Shown piece by piece: positions 1 to 12,036 of a stretch of DNA of 64,000 nt. The position numbers and the translations under genes are program-made. Under the pieces are notes generated by a model. The model had not been told where the DNA came from. It did no database searches and saw nothing but the letters and a program-made list of their open reading frames with translations. The stretch lies in the NCBI GenBank assembly GCA_030867875.1, contig JAOWCC010000577.1, positions 71,543,012 through 71,607,011 on the forward strand, in the 5' to 3' direction. Numbering within the stretch: the stretch's first letter is position 1; each line of letters opens with the position of its first letter. The DNA is from Actinernus sp. WN-2022 (lineage: Eukaryota > Cnidaria > Anthozoa > Actiniaria > Actinernidae).

Positions 1-108
1 TTCAGCCAGAAGGGCTGTTTGAGAGCCGAGCCTCCAGGGGGGTCTGGGAAATATTTTAAATTCTATCTTCACAGAGATACACAGGGAAAACAAATAATTT
101 CAAAAACA

Positions 109-226
109 CATTAATGGGAATTCGGCAAAACCCATCTGACATTAATGGGAAGAGTTCAACTTTTCCCGGGAAAGTTGAACTCTTCCCATTAATGTCTGAT
201 GGGTTTTGGCACATTACCATTAATGT
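109..226. repeat. Near-perfect palindrome (fold-back repeat)
   Basis: Two arms of about 58 nt are reverse complements around the centre CCCGGG at about 165-170. Both outer ends read CATTAATG-like sequence. Overlapping short open frames on both strands here are by-products of the symmetry. It looks like a small fold-back or MITE-type element; no clear target duplication was found. Confidence 0.85.
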
Positions 227-2539
227 TTTTTTGAAATTTTCCCCTGTGATAGGTTTTCCTGCATTTTGGGGCACCAACTTTTGTATTTATGTATGTGACT
301 CTAGTGCTGAGAGTGGGTTTCCTCCAAATAAGCAGTAAATTCAAGAATTTGTTGAATGCTCGTTTATATAATATTTTTTTTTGTAAAAGTTAACACACAA
401 AGGCAAATTTCATAGCCAAAACAGGCAGCTACTTTCATCTCGACAGGAGGCGGAATATTCGCCGGTTGCTGGCTTCTACTGAGAATCCTGTATTTACTAC
501 ATTTAATGTTCTCACTATATATATAAACATGCAAACTGTGTTTATTTCAATTACGAGCAATTTTTTTACCCAGATGCTTACATGTCTGCACCCCTATAAA
601 TACAAGATTTTAGAACACATTTTGTGTTTGTTTTGAGGAAATTAATCTTCATCTCTGTGTTGTAATAATAATAATTATAATTCTACATTACTAATCAGTC
701 CGAAATGCATGTTCCAATTCATCATGCAAGAGCTGTGCATTATTCGAGGGCACATGCATGGTTGATGGTCATGGCATCATCAGCATGCACAACCAATTGC
801 TCAACTTGTTTTGATTTGATATTTTCATGGTTTTTAGTTTGCAATTATTTAATACATGTATGTACAACAAATAGTTCCATTCTTCCATGCGTCTGTACTC
901 TTATACACGTAAATTAATGTACATCAGATGATGTCAAAACATGAAGAGAACATCAGTTACGGCAGTCGATTGCGTCTCGTGGCACACTTCTTTGTTCTCT
1001 TCCCATTGTGATGTCATCTGCGCATCTATAAGAGGCAGATGCATGGCACAATGGAATCTATTTGTTAATTAAAGGATTACATGTACATTATTTCTGCCTA
1101 GCTAGTTGTCAGTTGAACCAAATGATACAAATATGTAAATGTTAATTAAAAAAAAAAGAACCCCAACTTGGAATCTGAAAGTAACTACTAGAAATTAATA
1201 CACGCTGCTGTACATGTGCATCGACATTAACTGAACTTTAATATTGTTATAATTTATGCACCAATAATTTTATTACATACTGTCGTAATGGTTATATAAT
1301 TGCAAGGCAACTAAATTAAAGTCTAAAAACTATCAAAGTTTATACATACCAGTCCTCAGTGTAGGCAGTAACACTGCAACTTTTAAAACTTTTAGCAATT
1401 TGAAATAGAAACTTCCATCAAAAGCCGAAAAGGCAACACATTCCATAATTTCTGAATCGAATCCCAGTTGTTCCACTCAATGCAACTTCAAGATACTCCG
1501 GATCCAATATCAATATCCATGTCCTTGTTGAAGAAAATATAATAACTACATGCTCTCCTGAAAATTGTCATCCACAATAAAAGTTTCCAATGCCTGATCT
1601 TATCCTGTTGAATGTCCGGAGACCGGAGGTCCTTCACATTGTCCTTTGCCTTTGGCTTTGTGCATTTGCAAAACAACATGGCGACAGTCACGGTAAACGA
1701 ACTTTTGACTTTGGAGGGATTGTTAAGCAGTTCTACACAAACCCGTTTAACGAAAGTTCACATGTAAGGAGTTGAATACCTCAGGACCTGAACCTCCTAT
1801 TTTGAAGCGTTATTTCGATCTCTCCGATCCTTAGTTTCATCAAGCATTTATGCGGGCATTTTCGTTTCTTCCAAACGGGACTTCCACTTATTCACAAAAA
1901 CCTACCTAAAATCCTATTAAATTAAACAATAAATATGTAGAAGCCCGGCTCAAAACCATCTTTGATATATCCCTTTCTGGTAAATAGTATTATATAATTG
2001 AAACTATGAGAATGTAGGTCGGAAAAATACATTTAGTAAGTGCAATGTAGTGAAAATCGACGTGTTTTTTTGTGCCGCCATATTGAAAATCAGTAAGCCG
2101 AAACGTGACGTCATACTGGCATATAGGACTAAACCAGGACTTTCCTTGGAGACGCCCCCTCCCTCCTGAGCTTGGTTATTTTACTACAACAATATCATTA
2201 TTAACCTTGGTATGTACATGTAGGTAGTGTTGACAACATGACCAGGAGTGTTGTATTGCGCTCTGACATTAGCTAAAGCCATCACGTGACGTGATAGTTG
2301 TCTTCTGTGTATGCAAACTATCAGGCAATAAGTACCCGCTGAGAGCGAAAGACAATTTTGTGATGAACAATAACAACAAATAAAGTGTGTTAAATGTCTT
2401 GGAACTATCGGCTGATCGGTTTCGGAAATTTGACATTCTTAAAACTAGCATATAATGCATACTCTGGCTTATAATTATTTGTTTTAAGAACATCAAATTT
2501 CTGCAGGCAACTATCAGACCGATAGTTTCTTGACAGACA
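227..2539. other. Intergenic, nothing recognised
   Basis: AT-rich sequence with only short open frames on either strand. None shows a recognisable motif or convincing splice context. I see no RNA gene or complete mobile element. Confidence 0.6.
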
Positions 2540-4125
2540 CTCTCTACTCAGAGGAGGGTGATCACGCGTCGAAAAGGATCATGGTTCAAATTGATTTTTT
2601 AAGTCAGTCGTCACTTGCAGTCGATGTGTGCGGAGCTCTAGCATTTGGTGTATTTTTGATTTTCTCACGTCCATTTTTCTTAGCCAGAGTATCCAGTCAT
2701 CCTTAAAACTCACTTCATCTTGGCTTGATTCCACTGCGTTTATATATTGCTTGAAATAACTTCATTCGAGTTTTCGGGAAGTTTGTTTTAGTGCTCTTTG
2801 TGGACTTTGTCAGTCTCTCTTTTTATACGAGCCCTTCGTGCGAGCATTTAGCCAGAAATGACAACCATTAGGTTCTCGTTTGCCTCGCATCCTTTGGAAT
2901 GTTGATTACAGTGAACGAGCAACGTTTTTGGCGATAAACCATGGTGGTTTAAGCTTGATACTGCTAAATTATTTATTCACATTTTCGGCGATTTTCGTTT
3001 GTAATTTAACCTATTATCTACCACTTTACTTTGATCGCTACTAGTCGTATAACGAAGAGGGCTATTGCCAATGGTTTTCTTCCTTCGTGATCTTTAGTAG
3101 TTGTAGCTATACGTTCCTTTCGAATTTCACTATTTTCCCTGAAAATCGACTGAACATGTCCGTTGTTGACAAGCCTATTATCGGCCAGATTAACCCACTA
3201 TCGGCCAAGCAATACCTATTATCGGTCACACGATGTTTGTTCGCTTTACAACCATATGAAATTAACTAGAGTTATTCAGCGATATTTAGGCCTGTAAATG
3301 GGCAAGCGTGGCGGGGTCCGAATAAGCGCTCGTTTCCTTGTTACATTTTAATATAAAAAAAATATGCATATTGACTGCAAAATGCATGAAATGGCATTTG
3401 TCTGAGTGTTTTATCACATCTTTGCATGTTTATGTAACTATTAGTATTTAGTTTATAACAATGTGAGGGATTTTTTACTATAATTGTTCATTTTTTTTTC
3501 TTTAATAATGCACAATGTTGCACATGACGTGTATATTCCCTGTTCAAGGGGGGAGAGGTGACATTGCTGGATGTTACAGTGGTCTTAACCCATTAAACAA
3601 AATTAATAATATTCAGAATAGAAACAAAAGAAAACATTGGAATTAGGGTCTAATAGTCTGTGTCTATTAGTCTAATATCTATTTCATGGGTTGAGTAAAA
3701 TCACTATTATAATATTTCAGTCTCTAACACGAATTGGTATAGAGGGCTGCATACTTCAGTTTTAGTTTGTGCTACAGTGATGAACTATATTCATTTGCAA
3801 TTATTATTGACAGACTATATTGGATCAAATTATTGTTTCTTTTATTTTTCTTTCAGTAATTTCTATTTCTGGGGGTCATACTTAAAATAAGGTTAACTTG
3901 TACTTACAAAAAAAAAAATAGTATAAATATGATGGACAAAAGTCTAATATGCAAGGCAACAATGAAACATACACAGAATATGATAATTACATCGTAAATC
4001 ATATTTTTTATTTAAACAGCATGTTCCCTTTACAGTCCATACTTAGCGTTTGTTTGATACAGAACACGACTAATAAAACATCAGTGTTGTCAGTTCTGTA
4101 TCCAACAAGCACTATGGTAGCTAGG

Positions 4126-4190
4126 GTCTGTTGGAGGAAGGTCTCAACTGATCACTGACTTCTCCTATCCCAGTTCGATGAAATGTCCAT
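4126..4190. repeat. Copy of a dispersed repeat shared with 25916-25985
   Basis: The stretch around GATCACTGACTTCTCCTATC matches 25916-25985 (GATCACTGACTTCCCCTATC) with scattered differences and the same flanking order (GTCTGTTGG before, TGAARTGTC after). It lies inside the 3.86 kb element. Family unknown. Confidence 0.55.
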
Positions 4191-5974
4191 GACACAGATG
4201 TACAACTTTTTTATTAACGCATAGACTGTCTAATCAATGTGGGAGCTGTTTTTGTGTACACTGCACATGACTGGTAAACCATATAGAGCTGAACTCGATT
4301 TTTTACATTTATTATCAAAATTCATGTATTTTTGGTGTGGTTCCAGAAAATATTCATACCCCTCCCATGGAAGGGACGTATCTTAAGAACCCCCCCCACC
4401 CCTCCAGAAATGTGTTTTTGTAGAACAGCGAGCCCCCTCCTCTCCGGAAATTTTATTGCTTACTAACATAGACCTGATGGTGTCTGTGTAATTACCATTT
4501 GAAATCCAGCATTTTTGGAAAGACTTTTCCTTGATATTTTTAGAGTTTCTGGCTCTCACATTCCCCAAGATTATGTACAATGGTTTAAAGATGTATTTCA
4601 GTCCAGTTCTTTGGCATTTAGAGTTCATCAATATAGCAAATACTGAAAACTTGAGCTAATTAAACGTAAACCTCCCCCTCGTAGCCATCTTGTAGTGAAG
4701 TCAAGGTAATGCAGGCACCAATATGGCTTTTCAGTCAGCCATATTGGATTACAGCTCTGCTTTGCACAATCACATGCATACACTATACATGCACACACTC
4801 TTTAGAGTGACACAATAATGTATTGTTTTTGTAGTTTTTAGAACAGATAAGAAAGCTGGCAAGAAAATGACTGCAAATTTTATTCTCTCGATTCAACGAT
4901 CAGTAAGATTTATATTTTATGCCACTTGTGACTTGTTTGGCGAGTTAAATTTCGCTTGGAAAATCCTCTGGTAATAAATTATAGCATGGACGTACCCCCA
5001 GTCTGATAATTTCTGGAACCACACAATATTATATAGTTTCATAAATAACAAGTATAGTTTACAACATTTGTGCGAGTGTTGTATTGGTCTAAACAATCTC
5101 TCACCTCCAGCTCCAGCAATTTCTCACCTCCAGTTCGAGATTGTATAGGCCAATAAAATGTTCATGTTGTAAACACTACGATTGTTTACCATTTACACGA
5201 AAATTTCGATTGTTTACCATTTACCTGGAAATTTCGGTTGGAATGTAAATGGTAGAAGTTTTTTTTGGTTTGTATGGTAGAAAATTAATTAATTAATGAA
5301 ACATCTAAAAAATTAGTCCAAAATTCCCAACCGGAATTTCCAAACTAGAAATTGTGTACCATATACAATCCCCAGTCGGTCGTACCAGTTCCAGGCCTTA
5401 TGCTGAGATTTTTTCATCTGGAACGGTTTGTGTACAAATGGTAAACGTTTTTCCAATTGGGAAATTCCATATGTAAACTTTTGTATACACAAACTCAGAC
5501 CGACCAGGATGTCTGTGTAAATAGTAAACAAGCTACATACATGTACATAAACAAGAGTCCCCCCCTGATACAACAGCTCAGGTCCTTGAATTACTGTCTT
5601 TGATCATACTGACCACCAGTAGATACTTGACAATACCTAGCAGACAAATACAGTATTGGTATCAGACTTTTCATGAATAAATTTATGCTCCTTAACAGTT
5701 TTACTCGAACAAGGGGAGATTTGAGATCCAATTTGGTTCAGTAGGGCGCAGGTTTGTTGTATGTTTTGGAATGTTCATATGACAAAAATGAGAAAATGAA
5801 ATATTAAAACTATCTGTCACGGTACTCGATACAAAGAAGTCGTTCCCAGATATTTATGAATAGCCATAAGTCTTATATAAAGTGTTTTATAGCCATTCTT
5901 CGTTTAGAATGTTGCTAAACACGAGTATACACTACTCGCACGTCGTTCTTGTTTTGTCGTATTGTGTCACAAAC

Positions 5975-6008
5975 ATGGCCGCAGAAAATGCAAAATCGCA
6001 AGAAAACG
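5975..6008 (+). CDS. Possible short first coding exon inside the transposon
   Basis: An ATG in good context (ACAAACATGG) opens 34 nt coding for an Ala/Glu/Asn/Lys-rich start, followed at once by GTGAGA, a plausible splice donor. Upstream is about 80 nt of promoter-like sequence. This resembles the 5' end of a host gene picked up by a Mutator-like element. No second exon was recognised, so it is only a candidate. Confidence 0.3.
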
Positions 6009-6419
6009 GTGAGATGTTCAAGGGGGTACTTGTGGTTTCAATTGTTTAACATGGACTAAAGCATTGATCAATGAAAAATAAAATAGGTTTCCTTAATCGT
6101 TTCCTTAGATATGGAAGGATGAAAATGGGCTAAATTGTTATTTTTCGAAATCAAGAAAAATATGAAGGCTTCACTTTCACAAATAAAAAATACCAGTAAT
6201 CCTTCTTACCTTGAAGTGATAGTTCACATAGCTGATCTTCTGATAATATTCTGTCGATATACATCCATTTTAGCTTCTAAACTCCAACATTCTGGGCGCA
6301 CAGAGCAATATTTTCCCCTTTCGTGGATATTCTCGAGGCAAAACTCGGGAAAAATTTCCCGTGTTCTGATTGGCTGAAAAAGTCCCGTGACGCGTGATCA
6401 CCCTCCTCTGCTCTCTACT

Positions 6420-7248
6420 TGTGTAATAGTCTGCCTCTGTGGACAACAACTATCACATCACATGATCATTTTTGGCCAATGACCATGGGTCAACATTTTT
6501 TGGTCAACTATAATGCCAGATAATTTGCATCCAGGGATGACAACTTTTATGTCATGTTATCGCTTTTGACCAATGAATGTGCACCAAAATTTCATGGTGA
6601 ACTATAAGAGTCTCAGTCAGACTAACACTTTATTGAAATATCTCTAGGCAAGATTTTGAGGCTTGTGTTTCAAAAGTCACCATTTTTTCCAGTCCTTCCA
6701 CCAAAATCCAATTGAAATGATTATTGTAGCACATCAACATAAATGTTTATAGAAAAATATTGTTTAACAATTTATGACAATATTATTAGTAATAATAACC
6801 TTGTTAAGCATTTACTAAACAAAATATCTCAATTCTGATTGGCTGAGAGCAACCCAATTTCCAGTGCAAATTTGTAATTCAGTGCAAAGTTGAAATTCGG
6901 TGCAATTTCAGGGTTACTTTGACAACCAAAAACAAAACTTTTCAGAAAGTTTTTCCCAATATTTCTGATGTAAGTGTACTTTAGCATCGACTTTGTGTAT
7001 TTTTATCAAAATAATATATTATAATAAAAGCCTCAGAAAAATGCATGTAATTTGAGTGAAATGTTTTCAATTTTAGTTAGCACATGTACCATTGATGCAA
7101 TTATCAATCCATTTTCGAACAACAAGCACATGCTCAAAGCTTTTTTTTCACAAGCATGTGACAACAAACTAAATGAAACTTATTTATTCCCTTTATCATT
7201 CTTTTAGTTATAAACGATTAACAAAGAATCGTCTGGGTTATTGTGCAA
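6420..7248. other. Intergenic, nothing recognised
   Basis: AT-rich sequence without a supported gene. The phrase CTGATTGGCTGA occurs at 6835 and also just inside the preceding element at 6366, possibly a short shared repeat. Confidence 0.5.
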
Positions 7249-9679
7249 TTAACCCTTTATAGCTCGTAGGCCACTCCTGTGGCCATTTACTGGTTACTCG
7301 CTTTGAGTGTTTCAGTCTTGCTAAGTTTAAAGAGCAAAGCCCTGAGATGCACACACAGCATAATGTATAAACAAATGATCCTATCGAAATGCATTAGGCA
7401 TATTACAAATGAATAATTTCATGTACATCCTCCTTTCTTTGTATAAGTGAACTTCGGTTACCATTATTCCGTTTCAGAAAAAGTAGCTAAAATGGCACTT
7501 TTCTCATTCCTCATAAAAATGCATATTTCACATAAAATTTAGAGTTTCATGTTTGCACTAACCTCACTTTCTGTCTCCCAACACCTAAACTTGCCCAGAA
7601 CCAAGCCATTCTGTCCACAAGCACTTTACAGCAAGCTAAATTCATCCATAATGACCGCAAAGCATGTCGGGAAATCCTACCAAACAGCGCCATCGCCCTT
7701 CCCCCATCTTCATTCTTCAAAATATATACCAAGTCTAAAGCCATTTCGACCTAATACCTTCATATTGGAATCAATGGCAAGTAAATATTGTCCAATATTC
7801 CAAAAAAGCTATGATAGGTGGCTCCAGACCCCCATTTATAAAGCCCACGCTAAAGTGACACAAGACGTTTCACGAGTGGGAAATGAGGCTCTTTCTCTGT
7901 CACAATAAACTGGCACAAACTCGGTTCTTTGAGAAAGTGCTGATTGAAGCTCTCATCAGACTTAAAGGGATACCCGAGTGAAAAACACATTTGGGCTCAA
8001 AAGCATCTTTCAGATGTACTTTGTTCAGAAAATGTATTACAATTTGATAAAACGTTTTCAGAGTTGAGAACGAGCCCCTCAAAGTTGGCCCCGCGAAGAC
8101 CTGGGCGCCGCCATTTTGTTCACATTAATTCATGTGACGTTTATTACGTCACTTCGTCCCACCGGAGTCTTGCAGCTAACTTGTAGCGACTTGTTTTCTT
8201 TGTAGAATTTGCACACGCTCGGAATTAGAGTAGATTTTCATCGATATGGCCGAGCAATTTCGTACTAGAACAAAAATATGATGAAGACGATATTGTGAGA
8301 GAAGTTCAGAAGACTGGGAGGACGAAGAAAACCATGTGGAAGGCGAGAATATCAGACGAACAACAAAAGGCGACTACCGAGCTAGTGGAGTAGTGCTATA
8401 CTGGTGTTGTGGTATGATGTAAAGATTCGCTGTGTGTTTTTGTATGGAACTTGTCAGCCTTAAATGCAAGACTAAGGTACATTATGACAATATTGATATT
8501 GGCATTGGTTTCGAAACTTATGTACTATTGGAGCTATATAATTTGCGAGTTATCCTGTTCGATCTGTACAGACTGAATGGCTATGTGCAAGTGAAACGAA
8601 ACACCTGAAAAGTTAAAACCTCCCAGTAAAAACCGATCATAGCTAGCCCAACATAACAGAATATATGCAATGACACAAGAACGCGACACTGGGAGAAATT
8701 TTATTGCAAATTTAATTCCATTCACTTATTAAATTGTGTGAAAGCATTGGCGCGATCAACCCGGCATGTTTGTGGTGGAACTTGGCGCGCGCGCGCTGAT
8801 TCACAACACATCAGTTAGGTAAACGAAATTAAAAATATGTGGCTTGCTACACCCTGATTATCTCTCTGGGTCAAATTAAACAAGTTTCGATTGCTATGCC
8901 GATATCAATATTGTAATAATCTACCTTTAGTCTTGTGTTTAAGGCTGACAAGTTCCATACAAAAATACACAGCGAATCTTTATAGCACTAGCTCGGTAGT
9001 CGCCTTTTGTTGTTCGTCTGATGTTCTCGCCTTCCACATGGTTTTCTTCGTCCTCCCAGTCTTCTGAACTTCTCTAACAATATCGTCTTCATCATATTTT
9101 TGTTCTAGTACGAAATTGCTCTGCCATATCGATGAAAGTCTACTCTAATTCCGAGCGTGTGAAAATTCTACAAAGAAAACAAGTCGCTACAAGTTAGCTG
9201 CAAGACTCCGGGGGACGAAGTGACGTAAAAAACGTCACATGAATTAATGTGAACAAAATGGCGGCGCCCAGGTCTTTGCGGGGCCAACTTTGAGGGGCTC
9301 GTTCTCAACTCTGAAAAAGTTTTATCAAATTTTAATACATTTTCTGAACAAAGTACATCTGAAAGATGCTTTTGAGCCCAAATGTGTTTTTCACTTGAGT
9401 ATCCCTTTAATGATGTCCTCCAGCACTCTATAAATGGTGAAAAAAGCTTTAAAAAGCCTGAAATTCTCTGTATTCCTCCAAACAAACTTCCCGCCAGCTC
9501 CGTTAAGTAAATCCACAACTGCTTTCAAAATGGCCGTCTAAAAACTTTGAGCCCCCAGTATTATTGGTCAGATGAAAATTCCATGGTAACAATGGCTATA
9601 TATTCTTTAGGGGGGGGGTTCGTTTTAGTGTAGAAACAGCTAAAAATCAGTTAAAATCTCTTGGGCTATAAAGGGTTAA
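7249..9679. mobile_element. TTAA-flanked piggyBac-like non-autonomous element, interrupted
   Basis: The left end reads TTAACCCTTTATAGC (7249-7263) and the right end is its exact complement (9665-9679). TTAA duplications with ends beginning CCC are the hallmark of piggyBac elements. After these ends the two sides diverge. The 119-codon open frame at 7549-7908 has no recognised motif. A fold-back element (7962-9410) sits inside, so the original element was only about 1 kb. A diverged copy of its right part lies at 59870-59998. Confidence 0.7.
7962..9410. mobile_element. Fold-back element with ~0.5 kb inverted arms, TTAA-flanked
   Basis: Left arm about 7966-8520 and right arm about 8880-9406 are inverted copies of each other with scattered substitutions and small indels. 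The left arm has about 25 extra bases near 8388-8412. Both outer ends abut TTAA (7962-7965 and 9407-9410) and begin AGGGATAC. The central 360 bp is unique and includes a GCGCGCGCGC run near 8785. Mirror-image open frames on opposite strands (7944-8186, 9168-9518) come from the arms. It is nested in the piggyBac-like element. Confidence 0.8.
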
Positions 9680-10415
9680 TGATAAATATAATAATGCTCA
9701 TAATATTTCCAAATTGCACTTGCTCTGCGGGCTCTTGCAATTTTGGTGAAAATTTGAAATATTTCTCACGGTATTTATCTGTAATTGCACCAAAAACCAG
9801 ATGGTTTCATATACTTTTTGATCCTTGTACTTAAAATTGAGAAACTGACAAACCTGTGGTCCTCCACTTTTGAATAAATTTTAAACTACAATAAAAGTTC
9901 TATATATTAGATACATCAAAGCAAAAAGTAATAATATTGTCTTTTAAGTAACAAAAATATCTTAACATTAAAAAAATAACAATGAATTTTCTTCCTTCAC
10001 AGTTTACATGATACAACCTAAGCAAATCCCGAATCTCCCTCTCCCCACCTCCCCTCCCACCGACCAAAAAAAGGCATGAAAATGTTTTGCTCTTCAAACC
10101 TTTTCTTTGGTATTCGCATGTGTAAGCTAGCTAGTACACTGGTTACAATAATGAGTCCAATTAATTCATACATAAATATGTGATCACAGGCTTATAAAGT
10201 TCAGTTATTTTTCCATATGGTATACCATTTAGGTTTTGTTGGCAACAGAGAATAAGTATTGTGAAGCATTATTGAAACTTTGTCCGTTGACATTGGAAAC
10301 CAGAAAGAAAAGCTGAAGTGAGGATTGAATTTAATTTCTCTGCCATAAAAAAAAGTTTAATTTATCAAAATAATTATATTAATTGTCTAAAGTAATAGGA
10401 TCCTTGACCAAGGTT
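9680..10415. other. Intergenic, nothing recognised
   Basis: AT-rich, no supported coding exon. A Gly/Arg-rich frame on the minus strand near 10020-10097 arises from a CCCTCTCCCC-type tract. Confidence 0.5.
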
Positions 10416-10558
10416 GGTTGTTCGAAGCAAGGTTAACTTTAACCCTAGGTTAGCACTACATCTGTAATTGCAATCTGTACAGTTTAACCCAATTTAACCC
10501 AGGTTTAGCGATTTAACCCTGGGTTAGTGCTTATAACCATGCTTCGAACAACCAGGCC
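10416..10558. mobile_element. Short MITE with inverted ends
   Basis: TTGGTTGTTCGAAGCAAGGT near 10422-10443 is matched by the complement of CCATGCTTCGAACAACCAGG at about 10536-10555. Between them are several GGTTTA/TTTAACCC boxes that also pair. Total about 140 bp, the size and shape of a MITE. Confidence 0.65.
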
Positions 10559-10916
10559 CTGTTCAACAGTGAGTGGCCAGCCAGTTGAATGCTAATTTAT
10601 TACTTTAAGGCCATCAGCACCTTGACTGATATTCACATGTCGTAAGAACAGCTGTTCCTCATTGAAAAGTCCTTGCAGCGGTTGCAGAGCCTTTGTAGGT
10701 ATGTAGGAGGTGGGATTGATTTTTTAATGCATACTTATTGTCTTACAATACTTTTTCTTCTGGCTCCCCTATCAATTAAATCAAAATGAATTTACCCTGG
10801 TGAGGTTCAATGGCTCCAGTAAACATGTTCCCTGTACGTACGTATAACAAGACATAATGCTTAATTATAAGCAGTTCCACTGCACCCAATTAAAAAAAAC
10901 ATATGTGGCCTATTTA

Positions 10917-11005
10917 AAGGCGCTGATGAAGGCTCAATGTTTTGCATTGTCTTACCAGTGGCGCAGTGATTCGTGTGGTTTCCTGCTGTGGGATTGTGTT
11001 ACATA
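10917..11005 (-). pseudogene. Relic fragment of a KDZ transposase-type gene
   Basis: About 90 bp matches the third-exon region of the KDZ gene at 28756-28850 in the same orientation, with shared blocks such as GCTGATGAAGG, GCATTGTC and CAGTGATT. The frame is not maintained. It shows that a second, older copy of this gene family once lay here. Confidence 0.65.
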
Positions 11006-11744
11006 ATTTTATATTCCTTAAAGTTTCAACACCAGAGAAAATAAACCTAAAAAGATGTGATTTCCAATTTACTTGTTTATATTCATTTAGGGAGGAAAGT
11101 ATGATGTATTAATAACATATCTTTATCGTGCAGCTACCATTTTACCTATAAACAGTAGCTTGTGCACTTCCTGCAAGAACAAATGTTTTTGATTTAGGAC
11201 TCAACATGGTTGCTGCAAAAAAGGTTTAGATCAATTATAAACATGTTTATGACGTTCCTTGCATTGAATTGGAAACTCATTGATACCACTGTCCAGTAGT
11301 ATGCATAGTTACGTTATGTATCATGTAGTGATTATAGTTGGGGTTTGATATGTATAGTGCAGTTGTTATATCAGTGAATTAAGCTTGCAATTGATAGTTC
11401 TAATTAGCATTAAGTCCTTATAGTTTTCTATGGTCTTATTTCTGCTATTTAGTGATGTTTCATGCCCATGTAACTTATGTACCCTACGCCAAATAACTAC
11501 ATTGTGTTTGATTTTATAGTGTTGTATATTTACGGCTTAGTAGGTAGGACACGTAGGTAGTGTCATGTGTCTAAGTATTACAGGCTCTCGTTCTTTATAA
11601 AATGAAGGAATATGATTGATATGTGGATTTTCATGCATTTGATATGCAAAGAATAAAGGTAATTAATTATTCGTGGTGATTGCTGTCATAGACTAGAGTG
11701 GTTGCTGACCTACCGTTTCTATTTATAAAAAAAGTGGCTGACAT
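11006..11744. other. Intergenic, nothing recognised
   Basis: AT-rich sequence, no exon with convincing splice sites and no repeat recognised. Confidence 0.5.
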
Positions 11745-11802
11745 ACCGTCCCATTGGTATCCTTTCTTAAGGATGTTGGTTCGAATCCAACAGGGATTAG
11801 TC
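11745..11802 (+). repeat. tRNA-like T-arm / pol III B-box relic
   Basis: GTTGGTTCGAATCCAAC (about 11777-11793) forms a perfect 5 bp T-arm with a 7 nt loop and contains the B-box GGTTCGAATCC. It is followed by AGGGA, which can pair with TCCCA about 45 nt upstream. No normal D-arm or 7 nt anticodon loop is seen, so it is better read as a tRNA-derived SINE relic than a working tRNA. Confidence 0.35.
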
Positions 11803-12036
11803 AGACTGTTCACACTTCAGTATATTGCATATAAAAATAGAAGTTGTCATATGAGTAGGTCAGTTGATCTTCTGTGGCTGCTGCTGTGTCACAGCTGATC
11901 GTGCGAAATACATTTTTTTAAAGACCGCGAAATATGGCTACGTCTAATGGAAATCACAAACATCATTTTTAAGCAAAGCTTGGGAAAAGGGAAACACTGT
12001 TCCAGCTGAAGAATTTGGTTGAAATTAAGAGGAGGA

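Larger units (their letters stand above)
2540..6419. mobile_element. Complete non-autonomous DNA transposon, Mutator-like by ends
   Basis: The element body is 2549-6410 (3862 bp). Its ends are perfect 22 bp inverted repeats: it starts CAGAGGAGGGTGATCACGCG at 2549 and ends with the exact complement at 6389-6410. Both sides carry the same 9 bp direct repeat CTCTCTACT (2540-2548 and 6411-6419), a target-site duplication. A 9 bp duplication is typical of Mutator-like elements; the CAGAGG start also resembles hAT ends, but hAT duplications are 8 bp. The interior has no transposase-length open frame, only frames under about 90 codons, so it must be moved in trans if active. A possible first exon lies inside near the right end. 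Confidence 0.85.

Noticed and set aside
7549..7908. 119-codon frame as a transposase remnant
   Set aside because: No transposase motif, Ser/Pro/Lys-rich, no match to piggyBac core; an opposite-strand frame overlaps.
11745..11802. A functional tRNA gene
   Set aside because: Only the T-arm is convincing; D-arm and anticodon loop are not.
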